From assembly GCF_002994745.2 (NCBI RefSeq), contig NC_037088.1:3539001-3603000 (forward strand): a stretch of DNA of 64,000 bases. Direction: 5' to 3'. Source of the stretch: Rosa chinensis. Taxonomy: Eukaryota > Streptophyta > Magnoliopsida > Rosales > Rosaceae. A program made the position numbers and the translations under genes. The notes below the pieces were generated by a model that saw only the letters and a list, made by a program, of their open reading frames with translations, was not told where the DNA came from and did not search any database. Shown piece by piece: positions 10,594-21,283 of the stretch (the stretch's first letter is position 1; each line of letters begins with the position of its first letter).

Positions 10594-11349
10594 CTAGCCT
10601 CCTTGTTTGGGATCCTCTTCCTTAGAAATCCCTTTCTTCATAAGCCAGTCTTTGAAACCCTTGCAATCCTTTTTGACGTGTCCAGGCTTTCGGCAGAAAA
10701 AGCATTTTACAGAACCATTCTTAAAATTTTCAGAGTTGCTAGACCCTTGAGAAACTTTAGAAGATGAGGCACCTGATTGGTTTGATCTATAGTTGAATTT
10801 CTTCTTAAACTGAGGCTTGCTGACAAGGTTAATTCCAATGCTCTTTCCCTTCTTAATTCTATCCTCTTCTTGGACACATATTGAAATCAGTTCATTTACA
10901 CTCCAACTCTCCTTCTGTGTATTGTAATTTGACTGCATCTGACTATATTGTTGAGGTACAGAATTCAAAAGCAAGTGTACCAAGAAGGTGTCTTCAATAC
11001 TGACATTTAGGACCTTGAGTTTTGCAGCTACATCAATACCCTTCATTATATATTCTCTAATGCTTCCAACTCCATCAAACTTCATGGTAATGAGAGTATT
11101 CATCAAGTTTCCAATTTCAGCTTTATCTGACACTTTGAATTTTTCTTCTACATTTTTAAAGTATTCCCTGGCATACTCAGACTCAGGTATACTACCTCTC
11201 ACAGCTTCTGTCATAGATTTCTTCATGATTACTAGGGTCAATCTGTTGTGTTTATGCCATTGATGGTACCTATCCTTCACATCCTTGCTGGTAGTAAGTG
11301 TTGGTTCAGCTGGTGGATCTTCCTTAAGGACATGGTCATAATCTATCAT
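10594..11349 (-). CDS. Copia-type Gag (UBN2 family) with CCHC zinc knuckle
   Basis: The frame encodes 251 residues from the first ATG, but it stays open upstream to about 11510 (NLPLGFHQIESLNGSNFKRW, typical Gag N-terminus). Either translation starts further up without a visible ATG or the start has been lost. Central motifs such as RLTLVIMKKSM and YIMKGIDVAAKLKVLN fit the UBN2 Gag fold. Near residue 217 a zinc knuckle, CFFCRKPGHVKKDC, would bind RNA. The C-terminal part is basic. Gag forms the virus-like particle that packages element RNA. The frame is open throughout, in keeping with a young insertion, and no Pol frame follows. Confidence 0.85.
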   Translation of the reverse strand: MIDYDHVLKEDPPAEPTLTTSKDVKDRYHQWHKHNRLTLVIMKKSMTEAVRGSIPESEYAREYFKNVEEKFKVSDKAEIGNLMNTLITMKFDGVGSIREYIMKGIDVAAKLKVLNVSIEDTFLVHLLLNSVPQQYSQMQSNYNTQKESWSVNELISICVQEEDRIKKGKSIGINLVSKPQFKKKFNYRSNQSGASSSKVSQGSSNSENFKNGSVKCFFCRKPGHVKKDCKGFKDWLMKKGISKEEDPKQGG

Positions 11350-12918
11350 GCCTAAATGCAGCTCTATATCCTGCTTCCATCTTTTAAAGTTTGATCCATT
11401 TAAGCTCTCAATTTGATGAAATCCTAAAGGGAGGTTAATGGCTGTAGCAAAAACATTAAAAGGTTCCAGATTTAGTGGGAAATTAATAGATTTGAATTCA
11501 TGGCATTAAACTGAAGTGCCCTCAAATAATACATAAGGTGTCTGTCTTACCTAGAGTGGCAAAAGACATATAGACACTAACTGAATCATATAAGCAGAAA
11601 ATCAAAACTCAACAATAGGTTGTTTAGAACATGTCAACACCTAGGGTGGCAAGAAGATAGTTCAGTTCACCTTCTGAAGGCAAGTTTTAAAGCCTGTTAT
11701 ATGCTGACATCAATCTCAAGAGCCATAATCATTTAAACCTCCTATGGGGAGCAAGGATTCCAGCTTCTAAAACTAATGTCACAAGATGTTGATCCAATAC
11801 TGAGGTTTAATTAAAGTTTTTAACATGGGATTGCTATTGACAATACTATATGTGAAAAATTTAACTAAACTGGATCAAGAGAATATATGAAGTTTGTGTC
11901 TTGAGTTTTGTTAGAGCGTGTTCACAAGAAATTTAATATACTGAATAGGGAGATAAACATAAAGCAGTGAACACACAAAACTTGGATGCAGAAGCACTTA
12001 CAAGAAATCCAGAACACATAATCAATCAAGTGGAATATATATATAAAACAATGAGCTGGGAACACTCAAACGTACAATTCTAATCAATCATAGTAACCAC
12101 ATATATGCCAACAAGGCTAAGGAACAGAAGGCAAAACATATTTGAATTGATATAAGATTGATTCACTTCAACTTTGTCTTTTCCAATATGAAAACTACTT
12201 TATTTGCTAGGATACAAAAATTTATTTGCTTCTTGTTTGATAAAGAGAGACCGACCAAAAGAACATTATGAAGTTTTACAAATTTTAGTAGTGAGACAAA
12301 TAGTGAACAATGATTACGAGGAGAAGTAGACACAAAACCAATCAATCACAGAATACTGAGATAGAGGATAAGTACTCTATTACTGGTTAATGAACAAGAA
12401 TACTCAAAACACACAAAACCAATTAATCACAGCAGTCAATTATATGCCTCAACAATACCAAGGAGCAGAAAATAACGTAGAACATATATGAATCGGGTTA
12501 TTAGATCAATTTTCCTTCAAAATTTGTTTTGCAGCAGTTCGAAAGCATACCAGGATACTGTGCTTATTTCTTGATGATGAAACGAGACCAATCCAAAACC
12601 CGTTTAACAGCTTTTAGGGCTGTCCGATCACGATTCCGATCATAGTTTAAGAAAATTTAGGCGGAAAAAACCATGACCGAGATCGCCATCGAAGAACCCT
12701 AGAAATTTGGAAATCAAATTTGGGGCCAGCCGTTAATTTGAGTAACGATTAGTTTAGGCTAAAGGCTGTCTTCAGAAGCGGGTCTTGGTTTTGTCTCCAA
12801 GTGAGTTCTAGGCTTTGATAATGAAGCGAAGCCCAACCAAAACTTTATACAAGAAACAGATTTTTTTTTTTTTTTGAAAACAAATATATTTTCTGTTTTG
12901 GGTTCTTAATTGAGCACA

Positions 12919-12935
12919 ATGGCTCTGATACCAAT
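12919..12935 (-). other. tRNA-Met primer binding site of the copia-type element
   Basis: Plus-strand atggctctgataccaat reads ATTGGTATCAGAGCCAT on the minus strand. TGGTATCAGAGC is the usual plant primer site complementary to the 3' end of initiator tRNA-Met. It sits next to the LTR that begins at 12936 and fixes the element's orientation. Confidence 0.9.
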
Positions 12936-13405
12936 TGAAAGAAGTAATTAACATGAACATGTATATATTGCACTCAATTTAAGAACACACCAATACAAGT
13001 AATGTCTAAAAAGTAAAGCACATAACACTAACCTGAAAAAGACATGTTTGATCTTCTCCTCTGAACAATCTGATGAAGGCAATCTCACTAATGGGGCAGA
13101 GAACTTGAATGCTTGTATATGATTGTTAGAGCAGAGATCAAGGTCTATAAATAGGCATTGAGGATTAGGTGCCTCCCATAAAGGTTTCCTAATCCTTTTA
13201 CATTTAGGCCAACCTTATTCTTGTTCCATATGCAATTAGGTATACCTCATTAGCAAAGTAACCTCTTAAATCAGTACTGATAGCAATAGGAAATCCAACA
13301 CCGAACCGATTAACACTAGGAATGTCTATTTTGCTTGTTCTGTAAGTATGCAGCTTATTTATTGTAATACTTGACGAATATTGATAGTCCACATTAAGTC
13401 TTACA
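12936..13405 (-). repeat. LTR of the gag-only copia element (5' LTR in element orientation)
   Basis: This 470-bp repeat is identical by eye to 9489-9958. It abuts the primer site on one side and the right target duplication ataaa (13406-13410) on the other. Confidence 0.9.
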
Positions 13406-13989
13406 ATAAATCCATTATTGGGAGACGAGACCAACTACGCGACAGATTCAATTTACACAGGGCTGCCTTCAGAGGACAGGTTCTTTCAATGATTTGAACA
13501 ATTAGAGATTCAACATTTCAACCTATTACGAATAATTAATAAAAATGAACAAGGAGTGCAGCTAATGAAAAGAGGAGTGCCCTTTATCTCTCCTTGGTGA
13601 TTGTGGTTGGTTCTGTTGCTGGTGGTAGTGGCAGTGCCACGTTTTTGTTTAGAAATTCATAGAAATTAAAGGGTTTTTTCCGGTATACCCAAAAAGCCTT
13701 GGTATTTTTCCTAACTGCCTAACACTTTGGTATTACACTGTTGTTGATAGAAAAAGACTAACAGAGATGGTTTTAACAAACAAATGCCTTTTGTATCCTA
13801 TGTTGACCTTTGGATTCTTCTACAGTTCTATCCAACAAAAAGGGATCAGTATTCAAAACGTCAAAACAAAAACAAGACTAGCCTTCAACATACCACATTT
13901 CGCCTAACGACTCCTTGTCTAAACTGCTACTCACAGGGCGGAATCACTGCTGCTTGTCCTAATTTTTTCTGTTTTTAAAACTGATTCTT

Positions 13990-14740
13990 TCAGATGAACA
14001 GTAAAGTTTTAGAACCTTGGATTTCCATGGGATGCATGCATTTTAAATAGTAAAATATGAATGACAATTATCATGATGAACTGATAACAATTGAAATGAA
14101 CTGATAATAACTATATTGGTTAAAGAAGTGGGTAAACAACCATTTGAATTTATTCAAATATACATATAGTTAAAACATTCAGAGCCTCATTCTCAGGTAA
14201 ACAGCAAAAGCTGTTTAGTTATCCATAAGAATGAGAACAGGTACTTACTTGTTGAAAGCACACTACTTCACACCTAGACAGGAAGGGAAGCACACTGCTA
14301 TCCTACTTGAGATAAGACTCTTCTGCTCAATTTTCTAAATTTTTAATTGATATGGGAAGTATTCGAGTAATTTTCGAATTTAGAATTGATCTGGCGATTT
14401 TTCGAATGCCTTTTAAGAGAAGCTAAGGCTCCTTATATAGGGAGCGGAACTCAAACTAGAATTCAAAATACAAAAATGTACAAAACAACTCCGTGACTCT
14501 CTGCTTTTCTGAGTGCTCCTGCTGGTGGAGGTCGTTTGGGAAAAAGCAAAAAGCATGTTAGGTGAGAAGTGAAGTGTTTTTTACTTGTCCTTTTCTTTTG
14601 TGAAAAGGAAAAAGCAAAAGTAGCTTTAGAAAAGTCTAAAGGTCTATAGTTGCTATTTTGGTGCTGATTCTTCACCTGTAGCTTCACATGTTCTCATCTG
14701 TTTCTGAATGGTGGCCAAAGACAAAGGAGCTATTGTCTGC
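13990..14740 (-). other. Viral large intergenic region and start of the leader
   Basis: This follows the pol ORF on the minus strand and includes the promoter above. A short open frame at 14463-14687 crosses it but has no family features. Because the genome is circular, the leader should continue in the sequence upstream of the primer site at 21270. The integrated copy therefore appears to be opened within the leader. Confidence 0.5.
14149..14440 (-). promoter_or_regulatory. Pararetroviral promoter (35S-like TATA box) and downstream AATAAA
   Basis: On the minus strand, downstream of the pol ORF, CTATATAAGG (14440-14431) lies in a short GC-richer setting. Transcription would start near 14400 and run to lower coordinates. 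AATAAA on the minus strand at 14154-14149 is about 250 bases further on, placed as expected for the terminally redundant transcript of Caulimoviridae. The order pol ORF, promoter, leader is the family order. Function is inferred from position and motif only. Confidence 0.6.
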
Positions 14741-17700
14741 CTAGGCCATACGAGTTGTTGTTGCATTGTCCTCGACGTCTGTATCAACATACATTTTGTG
14801 GTGGTTGTCATTTTCAAGCTTTTCCACCCAGCGCATGCATGCCATCGTCGAGTCTATCTCTCTTCTGGTTAGAGATAGGAATAGGTCACTGCTGACTACG
14901 TCAGGATGATCGTAAGCAGTGATAATTGTTTTCTCTCCTGCTGCCAGGAAGGTATTGCTGATATCTTCAGCGATGATCTTCTTCATGTATTCCAGGGCCA
15001 TGGCCTTCATCCAAGGAATGCTTGAATTTGGTTGACCATTGTACCCAACACAGGCTGGTTGAAGATATTTCCTTGGGATGATTCTCACATAATGATATGG
15101 AGAAATATATTCAACTTCACCATTTGCCTTCTGGATCCATTCTGGAGGAGTGGATCTGAACTTCAGAAGAAGCATACAGTCATTTTTTCTGATGTTTTTG
15201 ACTGTGTTGACAATAATAGGTGGCAAACCTTTCAGATCATCATTAGTTTTGGTCCACAAATTATGGACAAAACCATTTTCAACAAGCCAAAGCTTGTGTT
15301 CTTGGGGATGTTCACTCTGAACATTTACTAAGTATCTTCCAACATAAGGTCCTAACACGATAAAGAAAGTTGGAGGAACAAGTTCTTCTGGATTATGCCT
15401 TCCTATCAGACTATGGAATTCATGCCAGTCTGATTCATTGAGTGCCATGATAGGAACCCTAGCACTTTCTGGAGTTTCAAGGAAGTGAATTTTCTCTTTT
15501 CTGACAGCACTCTGCTGCATATGGATTTCTTCAGTCTGTGGTCTGGCATTCTCATAAAGTTCTTCAGCTAGAGCAAAGAGTGCCGGGAACATTAGACCAC
15601 TGCTTCTTTCTTGGAAGGCAAATAAGAGGTTATCTAGGATGGCCTTCTGGTGATAAGCCAGTCTCCTGCCAGTTCTGAATACAGGAGTATCAAAAGTTCT
15701 TAATTCATAATTAAAAACATTTATAACTCCACTTGGAGTTGGTCTGCTTTTTGGCAAAGCAGCAGCCATCAATGGTCTTGATGTGCCTTTACCGTCTGCC
15801 GTTTGAGACGGGCTAGCCAATCCTTTACCCTGGGATTGATCAGTTGAGGCCAAGCCTTTTGAGCTTAGCAGAAACCTTTTAAGGATTTTTTCCTTGGTTT
15901 CCCTTGGATCCTCTTCAGGTTCTTGTTCTTTCCCAGCTCTTCTACTTCTGGGATTACGACCTTCGTTGTCTTCTTTTTGGCTGAACATTGCCATTTCTTT
16001 GGTCAATTCGTCTGGAAGATAGTTCTTGTTTCCTGCAATTAATTCAACAGTATAATCATATTGGTTAAGAAACAATTGCAAGTTTGCTAATCTTCCTCTA
16101 TCAGCAGCTTTGTCAAGTTTAAAATTTTTAAAATTATTTACTCTGGCACAATCGGTGCGGACAATAAAGGGTTTTCCAAGATATGCTGGAGAATTTAAAA
16201 TCGTTTTCTTGACAGCTAAAATTTCTTTTTCCCCTGTGGGATAATTTAGTTCTGCAGGGCTGAACTTGCCACTACAAAATTTGCAGATCTTTTCAATGTT
16301 AGTTCCAGGCGCTCTCGCCAGAACCACACCGGACCAGTAATTTCATCATTCTCTTCTGGTTGTTGAAGAGGAGGGAGATTTTTGCAGAGATTTTTTATCT
16401 GCTTCATGATCTTTTCATCATCTGCTGTGAAGTTCCATTTTCTTTTGGAACTTGTCTTAGGAGATAACATTGTTGTTAACCCTGAGATTTTAGGGATGAA
16501 ATCTCTCCCATAATTTATGACACCAAGGAATCTCTCTAGACTATTAGCATCAGGAATTCTGTCTGGGAACTTCCAGATCTTTTCAAGAATGTAGGGTTGG
16601 AGCTTTATGACTCCATTCTTGATGTTTATCTCTAGGAAATCAACTTCATCAAGGATAAAGAAGATTTTCTTCTCGCCTAGGATAATTCCATGCTGAACTA
16701 TCAGCTTTACTACTTCATGGAGGTGTTTCATGTGTTCTTCTCTGTTTTTGGAGAAGACCAGGATGTCATCTATGTAGACGACGCAGAACTCCGCTACATG
16801 CTTAAAGATGTTGTCCATCTTTCTTTGGAAGATTGAGGGAGCTTGCTTCAGACCAAAAGGCATTACCAACCATTCGTAATGGCCTTGAGTTCCAAATGCA
16901 GTGAGAGGAATACTCTCAGGATGCATCTTGACCTGCCAGAAACCCGACTTTGCATCGAATTTCGAAAAGACTTTAGCTCCTCAGAGCTGGTTGATCAGTA
17001 CTCGTACTTGAGCAATTTGATAACCGTCTTTGACAATCTTCTTGTTGACATCTCTGTAGTCAATCACCATTCTAGCTTTTCCTCGTAGATTTTCTGCATG
17101 ATTTCTCACGTAGAATGCTGGAGCATGATGAGGGCTAGTGGAAGGTTGAATTAATCTCTTCTTCAAGAGATCTTCAATATCACTTCTGAATTCTTTTTGA
17201 TCTTCCTCTTTGTACAGAGGAATGGCTTTGACATGGCAGATGGCATTCATGTCATGCAATCTCAATTCACAGACCACTGGGTCTTTTTCCCAAAACTTTT
17301 GAGGATTTGTATCCACATTCTGCTCTAGTAGTTTCTTGATTTTTTCAAGAGTGGGAATTTTCTGAGACTCAAGCTTGTTCTGAAAGTGCTTGAGGTTGTG
17401 CTCATGGATGAAACTAGCTTCTTCATCTTTACTAGTTTCTGGTTCTTCTTCTTCTTCTTCAGAAGATTCTTCAACAAGCAATTCTTCTTGTTGCTTGATT
17501 TGGAGTATGGGCTCGAATTTGGGCTTGTAGGTAAGATCACCACTATTCTGTTGCGATCTCTGATACTGAGTAGTAAACCCAGAACCTACTACACTTTTTG
17601 CTTGTGTGAGTCGATCTGCCCAGAACACCTGTTCTCCTTTCCTGAAGCTTATCGCTTCTTCATCCTGAATGAATCTTTGTTGGAGAATAAAATCATTTCC

Positions 17701-18162
17701 CAACAAGAAATCAGATCCTTGGCCTTCAGATTGCCAAACATTCTGGATGATAAATGTTCCTCCACCAATGGTGATATGAAAATTTTTTGCTACTTTCTTC
17801 ATGGTGAGATGGCTCCCATCAAATGTAACACCAGTAGCTAATTTTTTCTTATCTTCTTTCCAGAGTTCATCTAGAATTGCAAATCTCTTTGCAACAGTAA
17901 ATCCCGATCCATTATCTACAAAGGCATGTAGATGATATTTTCTATGATCAGGGAATTTTAGTCCAATCTCTGTGTAGTTGCTGTATCTACTAGTAGAGAC
18001 GACTTTCGATTGTTGAAGCTCATTTTCCTGAGCTTGTTCCTAAGGAATGAATGGTTTACATTCTTCTGGAACAATTTCTGGTGTTTCAACCAGTTCGACA
18101 TCCTTATCGATTTTTTCTTCACCGATGATTTCTTCCTTTATTTCAGAGGAAGATGATTCCAT
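14741..18162 (-). pseudogene. Endogenous caulimovirid pol ORF: protease, reverse transcriptase, RNase H and a long C-terminal extension; broken
   Basis: The ORF starts at an ATG at 18162, seven bases after the stop of the preceding ORF. Landmarks in order: an aspartic protease site VDNGSG near residue 81 (not the usual DTG form), an acidic spacer rich in Glu, RT from about residue 330 with the YIDD box near residue 461, and RNase H from about residue 610 to 725. About 410 further residues follow after RNase H that I cannot assign. Three lesions are seen: an in-frame TAG at 18042-18040, an in-frame TGA at 16983-16981 inside RT, and a frameshift near 16320-16327 at the RT/RNase H border. Everything else is open. 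Pol copies pregenomic RNA to DNA in family members; this copy cannot make an intact product. Confidence 0.85.
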
Positions 18163-18168
18163 GGTTTC

Positions 18169-20661
18169 CTAGAACAGAGTTTCTACTTCTTTCGCCTTTT
18201 GCTCAGCGAAATACTCTTCATATTCTTGTTCAACTAATTGGCTTACAAGGCCATTCTTGGTTTTCCTTCTTGCTTCAGCTATGAAGCATTCTTTGTGATA
18301 GGTCTTCTTAGACTCTTCACAAAACATTGGGAGACCATTCTTTTCGTGACAAAAGCAGTAGTCACAAACGAATGTACCAGGGTTCACCTGATAAGAAGAC
18401 ATGAAAGTTTCTGTCTTGCTTTCTTCCCAGTTTTTGATTCTCAAAACATTCATTTGTCTGGATTCGAAGTACTCTACTTCAGAATCTATCTCAAACACTT
18501 CTGATGAATCTTTTTCTTCAGACCAGGCAGAGTAAACTGACCTGTCGTCTTCTTCATCATCTGAATAGGCTATTTCGTAGCCTTTCATGTTTGCTACTTC
18601 TACTATTTGCTCATATTCTTTAAAGAGAGCATTAGTAGATCTTTTACCCTTTTCCGGGCATTCATTGGCATAGTGCCCTTCAGCTTTACATAACCAACAT
18701 CTGCAAGCTTTCTTGCTTGGTTGTTTATGCTGATAGGTATTCTTCTTTTTTTTGAAGAATTTCTTCTTAGAATCTTCATCCTGCTGCTTCTTGTAATTGG
18801 AACTTCTCTTGAATTTCCAATCCTTCTTTTGATTACTCTTTTTGAATTTTTTAGAGTAATATTTTTCTTTCTTCTTCTTTCTGTGGAATTTGGATTCATG
18901 ACATCCCCAGTTTGTGGGCATATCCAGTATTCCATAACAGAAATTTTCAACTCCTTTGAGTTGCTTCTTGGCCATCTTAGCTCTAAGATTGGCTTTGCAT
19001 TGCTCCTTCAGTAATTGCCGGATTCTGTCGGCAATTCCTCCAACTGAAAATCTCTCAATTGGCTTCTCAGCTATGCTTTCTCTCACAGCTATTCTCCATG
19101 GTTCAGGGAGCTTTCTGTGCAACAGATTAACTAGATCAGTATTCTCTAGTTCACCAATTGTACAGTAGTATTCTTGAAACTCATTCAAGTATTCTTCGAA
19201 ATATCTCATGTCACAGATTTTGAGAGCATAGATATTCGACTTTACCGTTTCTTTGGCTTTCTCACTCAGATTTGAGAGATCTCCACAGAACTGATCGTAC
19301 AGGGGTACTGCAAAATCATACGGAGACTTTGAATTTTTGATCTCTTCAAGCCAGTCTCTTCCTCTGGCAGTTTCTTTGAAGGATAGGTAGTACTTTTTTG
19401 CCACTCCGGTAAGAGTAGTTTCATAGTACACCTGCAAATCTGGTGCTTCAAATTTACCAAGGGTGAGTGCAGAAGCCATCATCAGGCTATCTACCCATTG
19501 GTCAATGGTTTTTCTTTTGTCTAGACTCTTGTCTAGTTTTAACCAGATGCCATAGTTCGTGATCGGAACTCTAGGCAGATTGTCCTCTGGGACAAATCTT
19601 TGGGAATTTCTTTCCCCTTTTTTACTCGTGGGGGCTTTTTGAAATGGGAGTTTTGTTTCCTTTTTTTCTCTGCTAATGAAAGTTCTGGAGCTCTCTCCAT
19701 CTTCCATTTCAAGATCTTGATAAGGAAAGACTTTTCTCGTCTTTCTGAATTTGAACTCTTTCATCTCTTCGATTAGTTTTTCTAATCGTTCAGGACTTTG
19801 GCAATTCTCAGCTTCTTCATAAAGATCATAGAGCCTCTCAGCTCTGAGCATATGGACTGGTCTGCTTAGATCAGCTTCCAGATCTTCTTCTGATATTGGC
19901 TCTTCTATGGTGGATTTTGTACCACTGACACTAGCTTCTCTAGTGCTGTAGCTTCTTCTCAGAAGGTTATTGTTTATCCTGAGCTGCTCAGGACCGACAT
20001 CACTTTTTCTGTGGTTGTCGAAGTTGAGGCTGATTTCTCCAGTTCTTCTACTCTTGTAGATTTTTGCTTTTGCACTTTCTGCTGGTAGCTTCGGACCTGA
20101 TAATTTCCATTCAAGAGGAAAAGTTACTTCATTCCAAGCAACCTTGTGAATCTGTTGTGAATGGTTCTTCTGGCTGGTGAGGAATCCAGTAGTGAGACCA
20201 GGGATGTTGGAGATCCGTGTTTTTGGCTCTATTGTGGTGCTCATCAGTTTATAGTATATTCGGTATACTATTGCCAATTCTTGCATATCATTTTTCATTG
20301 ATATGCCATCTATCTTGACTCTCAGTCGGAGACAGTGGGCTGCATCCTTCAAGCTGGTTGAGAAGTTAGGGAAGCAATTGAAATATGCCACTTGGTTGCA
20401 CAGTGATGCTTCTAGAGTTCCCAGCAAGCTAGCTTGAAAGTCCGTCAGTCTGTTGTCTTGTAGAACACATAGGACTGAACAGTTGATGCCTTCTTTTGCC
20501 AAAAGCTTTATGCCGACTTGGACTGCTCCAATATACATAAATTGAGACTTCTTTGTTTGTGCTCTGGCAACTTCAGCTGGAGTGATCATCAAGAGATCTG
20601 TCTCTCCTCCTGCTGTTGAGGGGGTTGTGAATTCAAGTAATTTGAAATGATCGCTGTCCAT
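18169..20661 (-). CDS. Endogenous caulimovirid movement protein-coat protein ORF, intact frame
   Basis: The frame encodes 830 residues. Residues about 35-190 resemble the 30K-type movement proteins of Caulimoviridae (YIGAVQVGIKLL; NCFPNFSTSL; LAIVYRIYYKLM). A linker rich in charged residues follows, then a coat-like region from about 370 to 600, a strongly basic Lys-rich stretch, and a zinc knuckle CWLCKAEGHYANEC near residues 653-666. This knuckle is the family hallmark of the coat protein. A second Cys/His cluster (CDYCFCHE ... CEESKKTYHKEC) lies at about 763-790. The movement protein opens plasmodesmata and the coat protein packages DNA. Movement and coat in one ORF separate from pol differs from genera that have one large polyprotein. 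The start is five bases after the stop of the smaller ORF upstream. No stop or frameshift was found. Confidence 0.8.
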   Translation of the reverse strand: MDSDHFKLLEFTTPSTAGGETDLLMITPAEVARAQTKKSQFMYIGAVQVGIKLLAKEGINCSVLCVLQDNRLTDFQASLLGTLEASLCNQVAYFNCFPNFSTSLKDAAHCLRLRVKIDGISMKNDMQELAIVYRIYYKLMSTTIEPKTRISNIPGLTTGFLTSQKNHSQQIHKVAWNEVTFPLEWKLSGPKLPAESAKAKIYKSRRTGEISLNFDNHRKSDVGPEQLRINNNLLRRSYSTREASVSGTKSTIEEPISEEDLEADLSRPVHMLRAERLYDLYEEAENCQSPERLEKLIEEMKEFKFRKTRKVFPYQDLEMEDGESSRTFISREKKETKLPFQKAPTSKKGERNSQRFVPEDNLPRVPITNYGIWLKLDKSLDKRKTIDQWVDSLMMASALTLGKFEAPDLQVYYETTLTGVAKKYYLSFKETARGRDWLEEIKNSKSPYDFAVPLYDQFCGDLSNLSEKAKETVKSNIYALKICDMRYFEEYLNEFQEYYCTIGELENTDLVNLLHRKLPEPWRIAVRESIAEKPIERFSVGGIADRIRQLLKEQCKANLRAKMAKKQLKGVENFCYGILDMPTNWGCHESKFHRKKKKEKYYSKKFKKSNQKKDWKFKRSSNYKKQQDEDSKKKFFKKKKNTYQHKQPSKKACRCWLCKAEGHYANECPEKGKRSTNALFKEYEQIVEVANMKGYEIAYSDDEEDDRSVYSAWSEEKDSSEVFEIDSEVEYFESRQMNVLRIKNWEESKTETFMSSYQVNPGTFVCDYCFCHEKNGLPMFCEESKKTYHKECFIAEARRKTKNGLVSQLVEQEYEEYFAEQKAKEVETLF

Positions 20662-20665
20662 CAGG

Positions 20666-21226
20666 TCAAATGATCCCCTTTTGTAGATCTGTTTGAAATC
20701 TAGCTTTGGAATTGAGGCGTTTTTTTACCTCTTGCTCGATTTCATTGTATTCAAATTCTTCAGAATTCAGGAGCTGTACTCCCTTCTTCTTCCCGAAGAT
20801 GCTCTTCATCTTGACATCTCGAGTATCTTTCGGCTTTTCATACCGAATACTAGTCTGACTAGTAGATGGTTCCAGAAAAATCATGTTTGGAACAAGATTT
20901 GAATCTGGTTTCTCTAATGGTTTGAATCCATTAGCTTTCTTTTTTACTGTAGGCACTTTCTTGTCCTTCAGTATTTTTTCCAGCGTTTTTTGCTGTTCAT
21001 TGATTTTTCTACTGACACTCGTCAGCTTTTCTTCTTCCTTTTTTGGAAGTTCTTTCATATAATCCAGTTTGTTTTCCAATCTTTCCAATTGGTGGATTAT
21101 AGCAGGTAATTTTTCTAGATGAGTTTGACATCTAGACAATTCTAGTAACAGCTTCTGATATTTCTCATCAGAAGATTTCAGTAGAGAATTTATTTTCTCT
21201 AATAACAATTCTGACATTGTCCCCAT
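20666..21226 (-). CDS. Small coiled-coil ORF of the endogenous caulimovirid
   Basis: The 186-residue frame is mostly coiled coil in its first 95 residues (LLEKINSLLKSSDEKYQKLL, LERLENKLDYMKEL), then basic with KKKANGFKPLEKP, and ends in a basic tail. Small coiled-coil proteins upstream of movement/coat ORFs in this family are often virion-associated or aphid-transmission-related; that role is inference here. It lies 33 bases downstream of the tRNA-Met primer site and just upstream of the movement/coat ORF, the usual position of the first ORF after the leader. The frame is open. Confidence 0.65.
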   Translation of the reverse strand: MGTMSELLLEKINSLLKSSDEKYQKLLLELSRCQTHLEKLPAIIHQLERLENKLDYMKELPKKEEEKLTSVSRKINEQQKTLEKILKDKKVPTVKKKANGFKPLEKPDSNLVPNMIFLEPSTSQTSIRYEKPKDTRDVKMKSIFGKKKGVQLLNSEEFEYNEIEQEVKKRLNSKARFQTDLQKGII

Positions 21227-21258
21227 TAAGGAGGGGTTCTCCTTGAGCTATTTCACAA

Positions 21259-21270
21259 GCTCTGATACCA
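21259..21270 (-). other. tRNA-Met primer binding site of the endogenous caulimovirid
   Basis: Plus-strand gctctgatacca reads TGGTATCAGAGC on the minus strand, complementary to the 3' end of initiator tRNA-Met. It sets position 1 of the viral map by convention and points the same way as the ORFs. Confidence 0.85.
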
Positions 21271-21283
21271 GTGATGTGCGGAT

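Larger units (their letters stand above)
9489..13405 (-). mobile_element. Gag-only Ty1/copia-type LTR element (TR-GAG-like), apparently very young
   Basis: LTRs of 470 bp at 9489-9958 and 12936-13405 begin TGAAAGAAG and end CTTACA on the plus strand, and I saw no difference between them. The 5-bp duplication ataaa (9484-9488, 13406-13410) flanks the element. Next to the right LTR, the minus strand reads TGGTATCAGAGC, the initiator-tRNA-Met primer site. Next to the left LTR, the minus strand reads AAGTGGGAGAT, the polypurine tract, so the element points left. Only a Gag frame is present in the 2.98-kb interior; protease, integrase, RT and RNase H are missing. This matches the published TR-GAG class of non-autonomous elements, which must borrow Pol from a partner. 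Confidence 0.9.
9204..13504. repeat. Duplication block X1 (copy of CCD1 3' flank), split by a copia-type insertion
   Basis: Positions 9204-9488 and 13411-13504 match 33513-33881 closely, for example tattggctgcaagcagtga, ggacaaagagatcttccaat and gggctgccttc.gagga. In unit 2 this block is the 3' flank of CCD1. In unit 1 it ends at the base pairs of the CCD1 stop codon and then runs straight into block Y1 without any CCD1 coding sequence. The insertion at 9489-13405 is absent from unit 2, where the site reads tataaataca. Confidence 0.85.

Noticed and set aside
17386..17841. 151-codon plus-strand frame opposite viral pol
   Set aside because: Antisense of a Glu-rich spacer, giving poly-Phe. No independent support.
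21259..21270. Reading the viral segment as an ordinary LTR retrotransposon because of the tRNA-Met site
   Set aside because: No LTRs flank it, there is no integrase domain, and movement-protein and coat-type zinc-knuckle regions are present.
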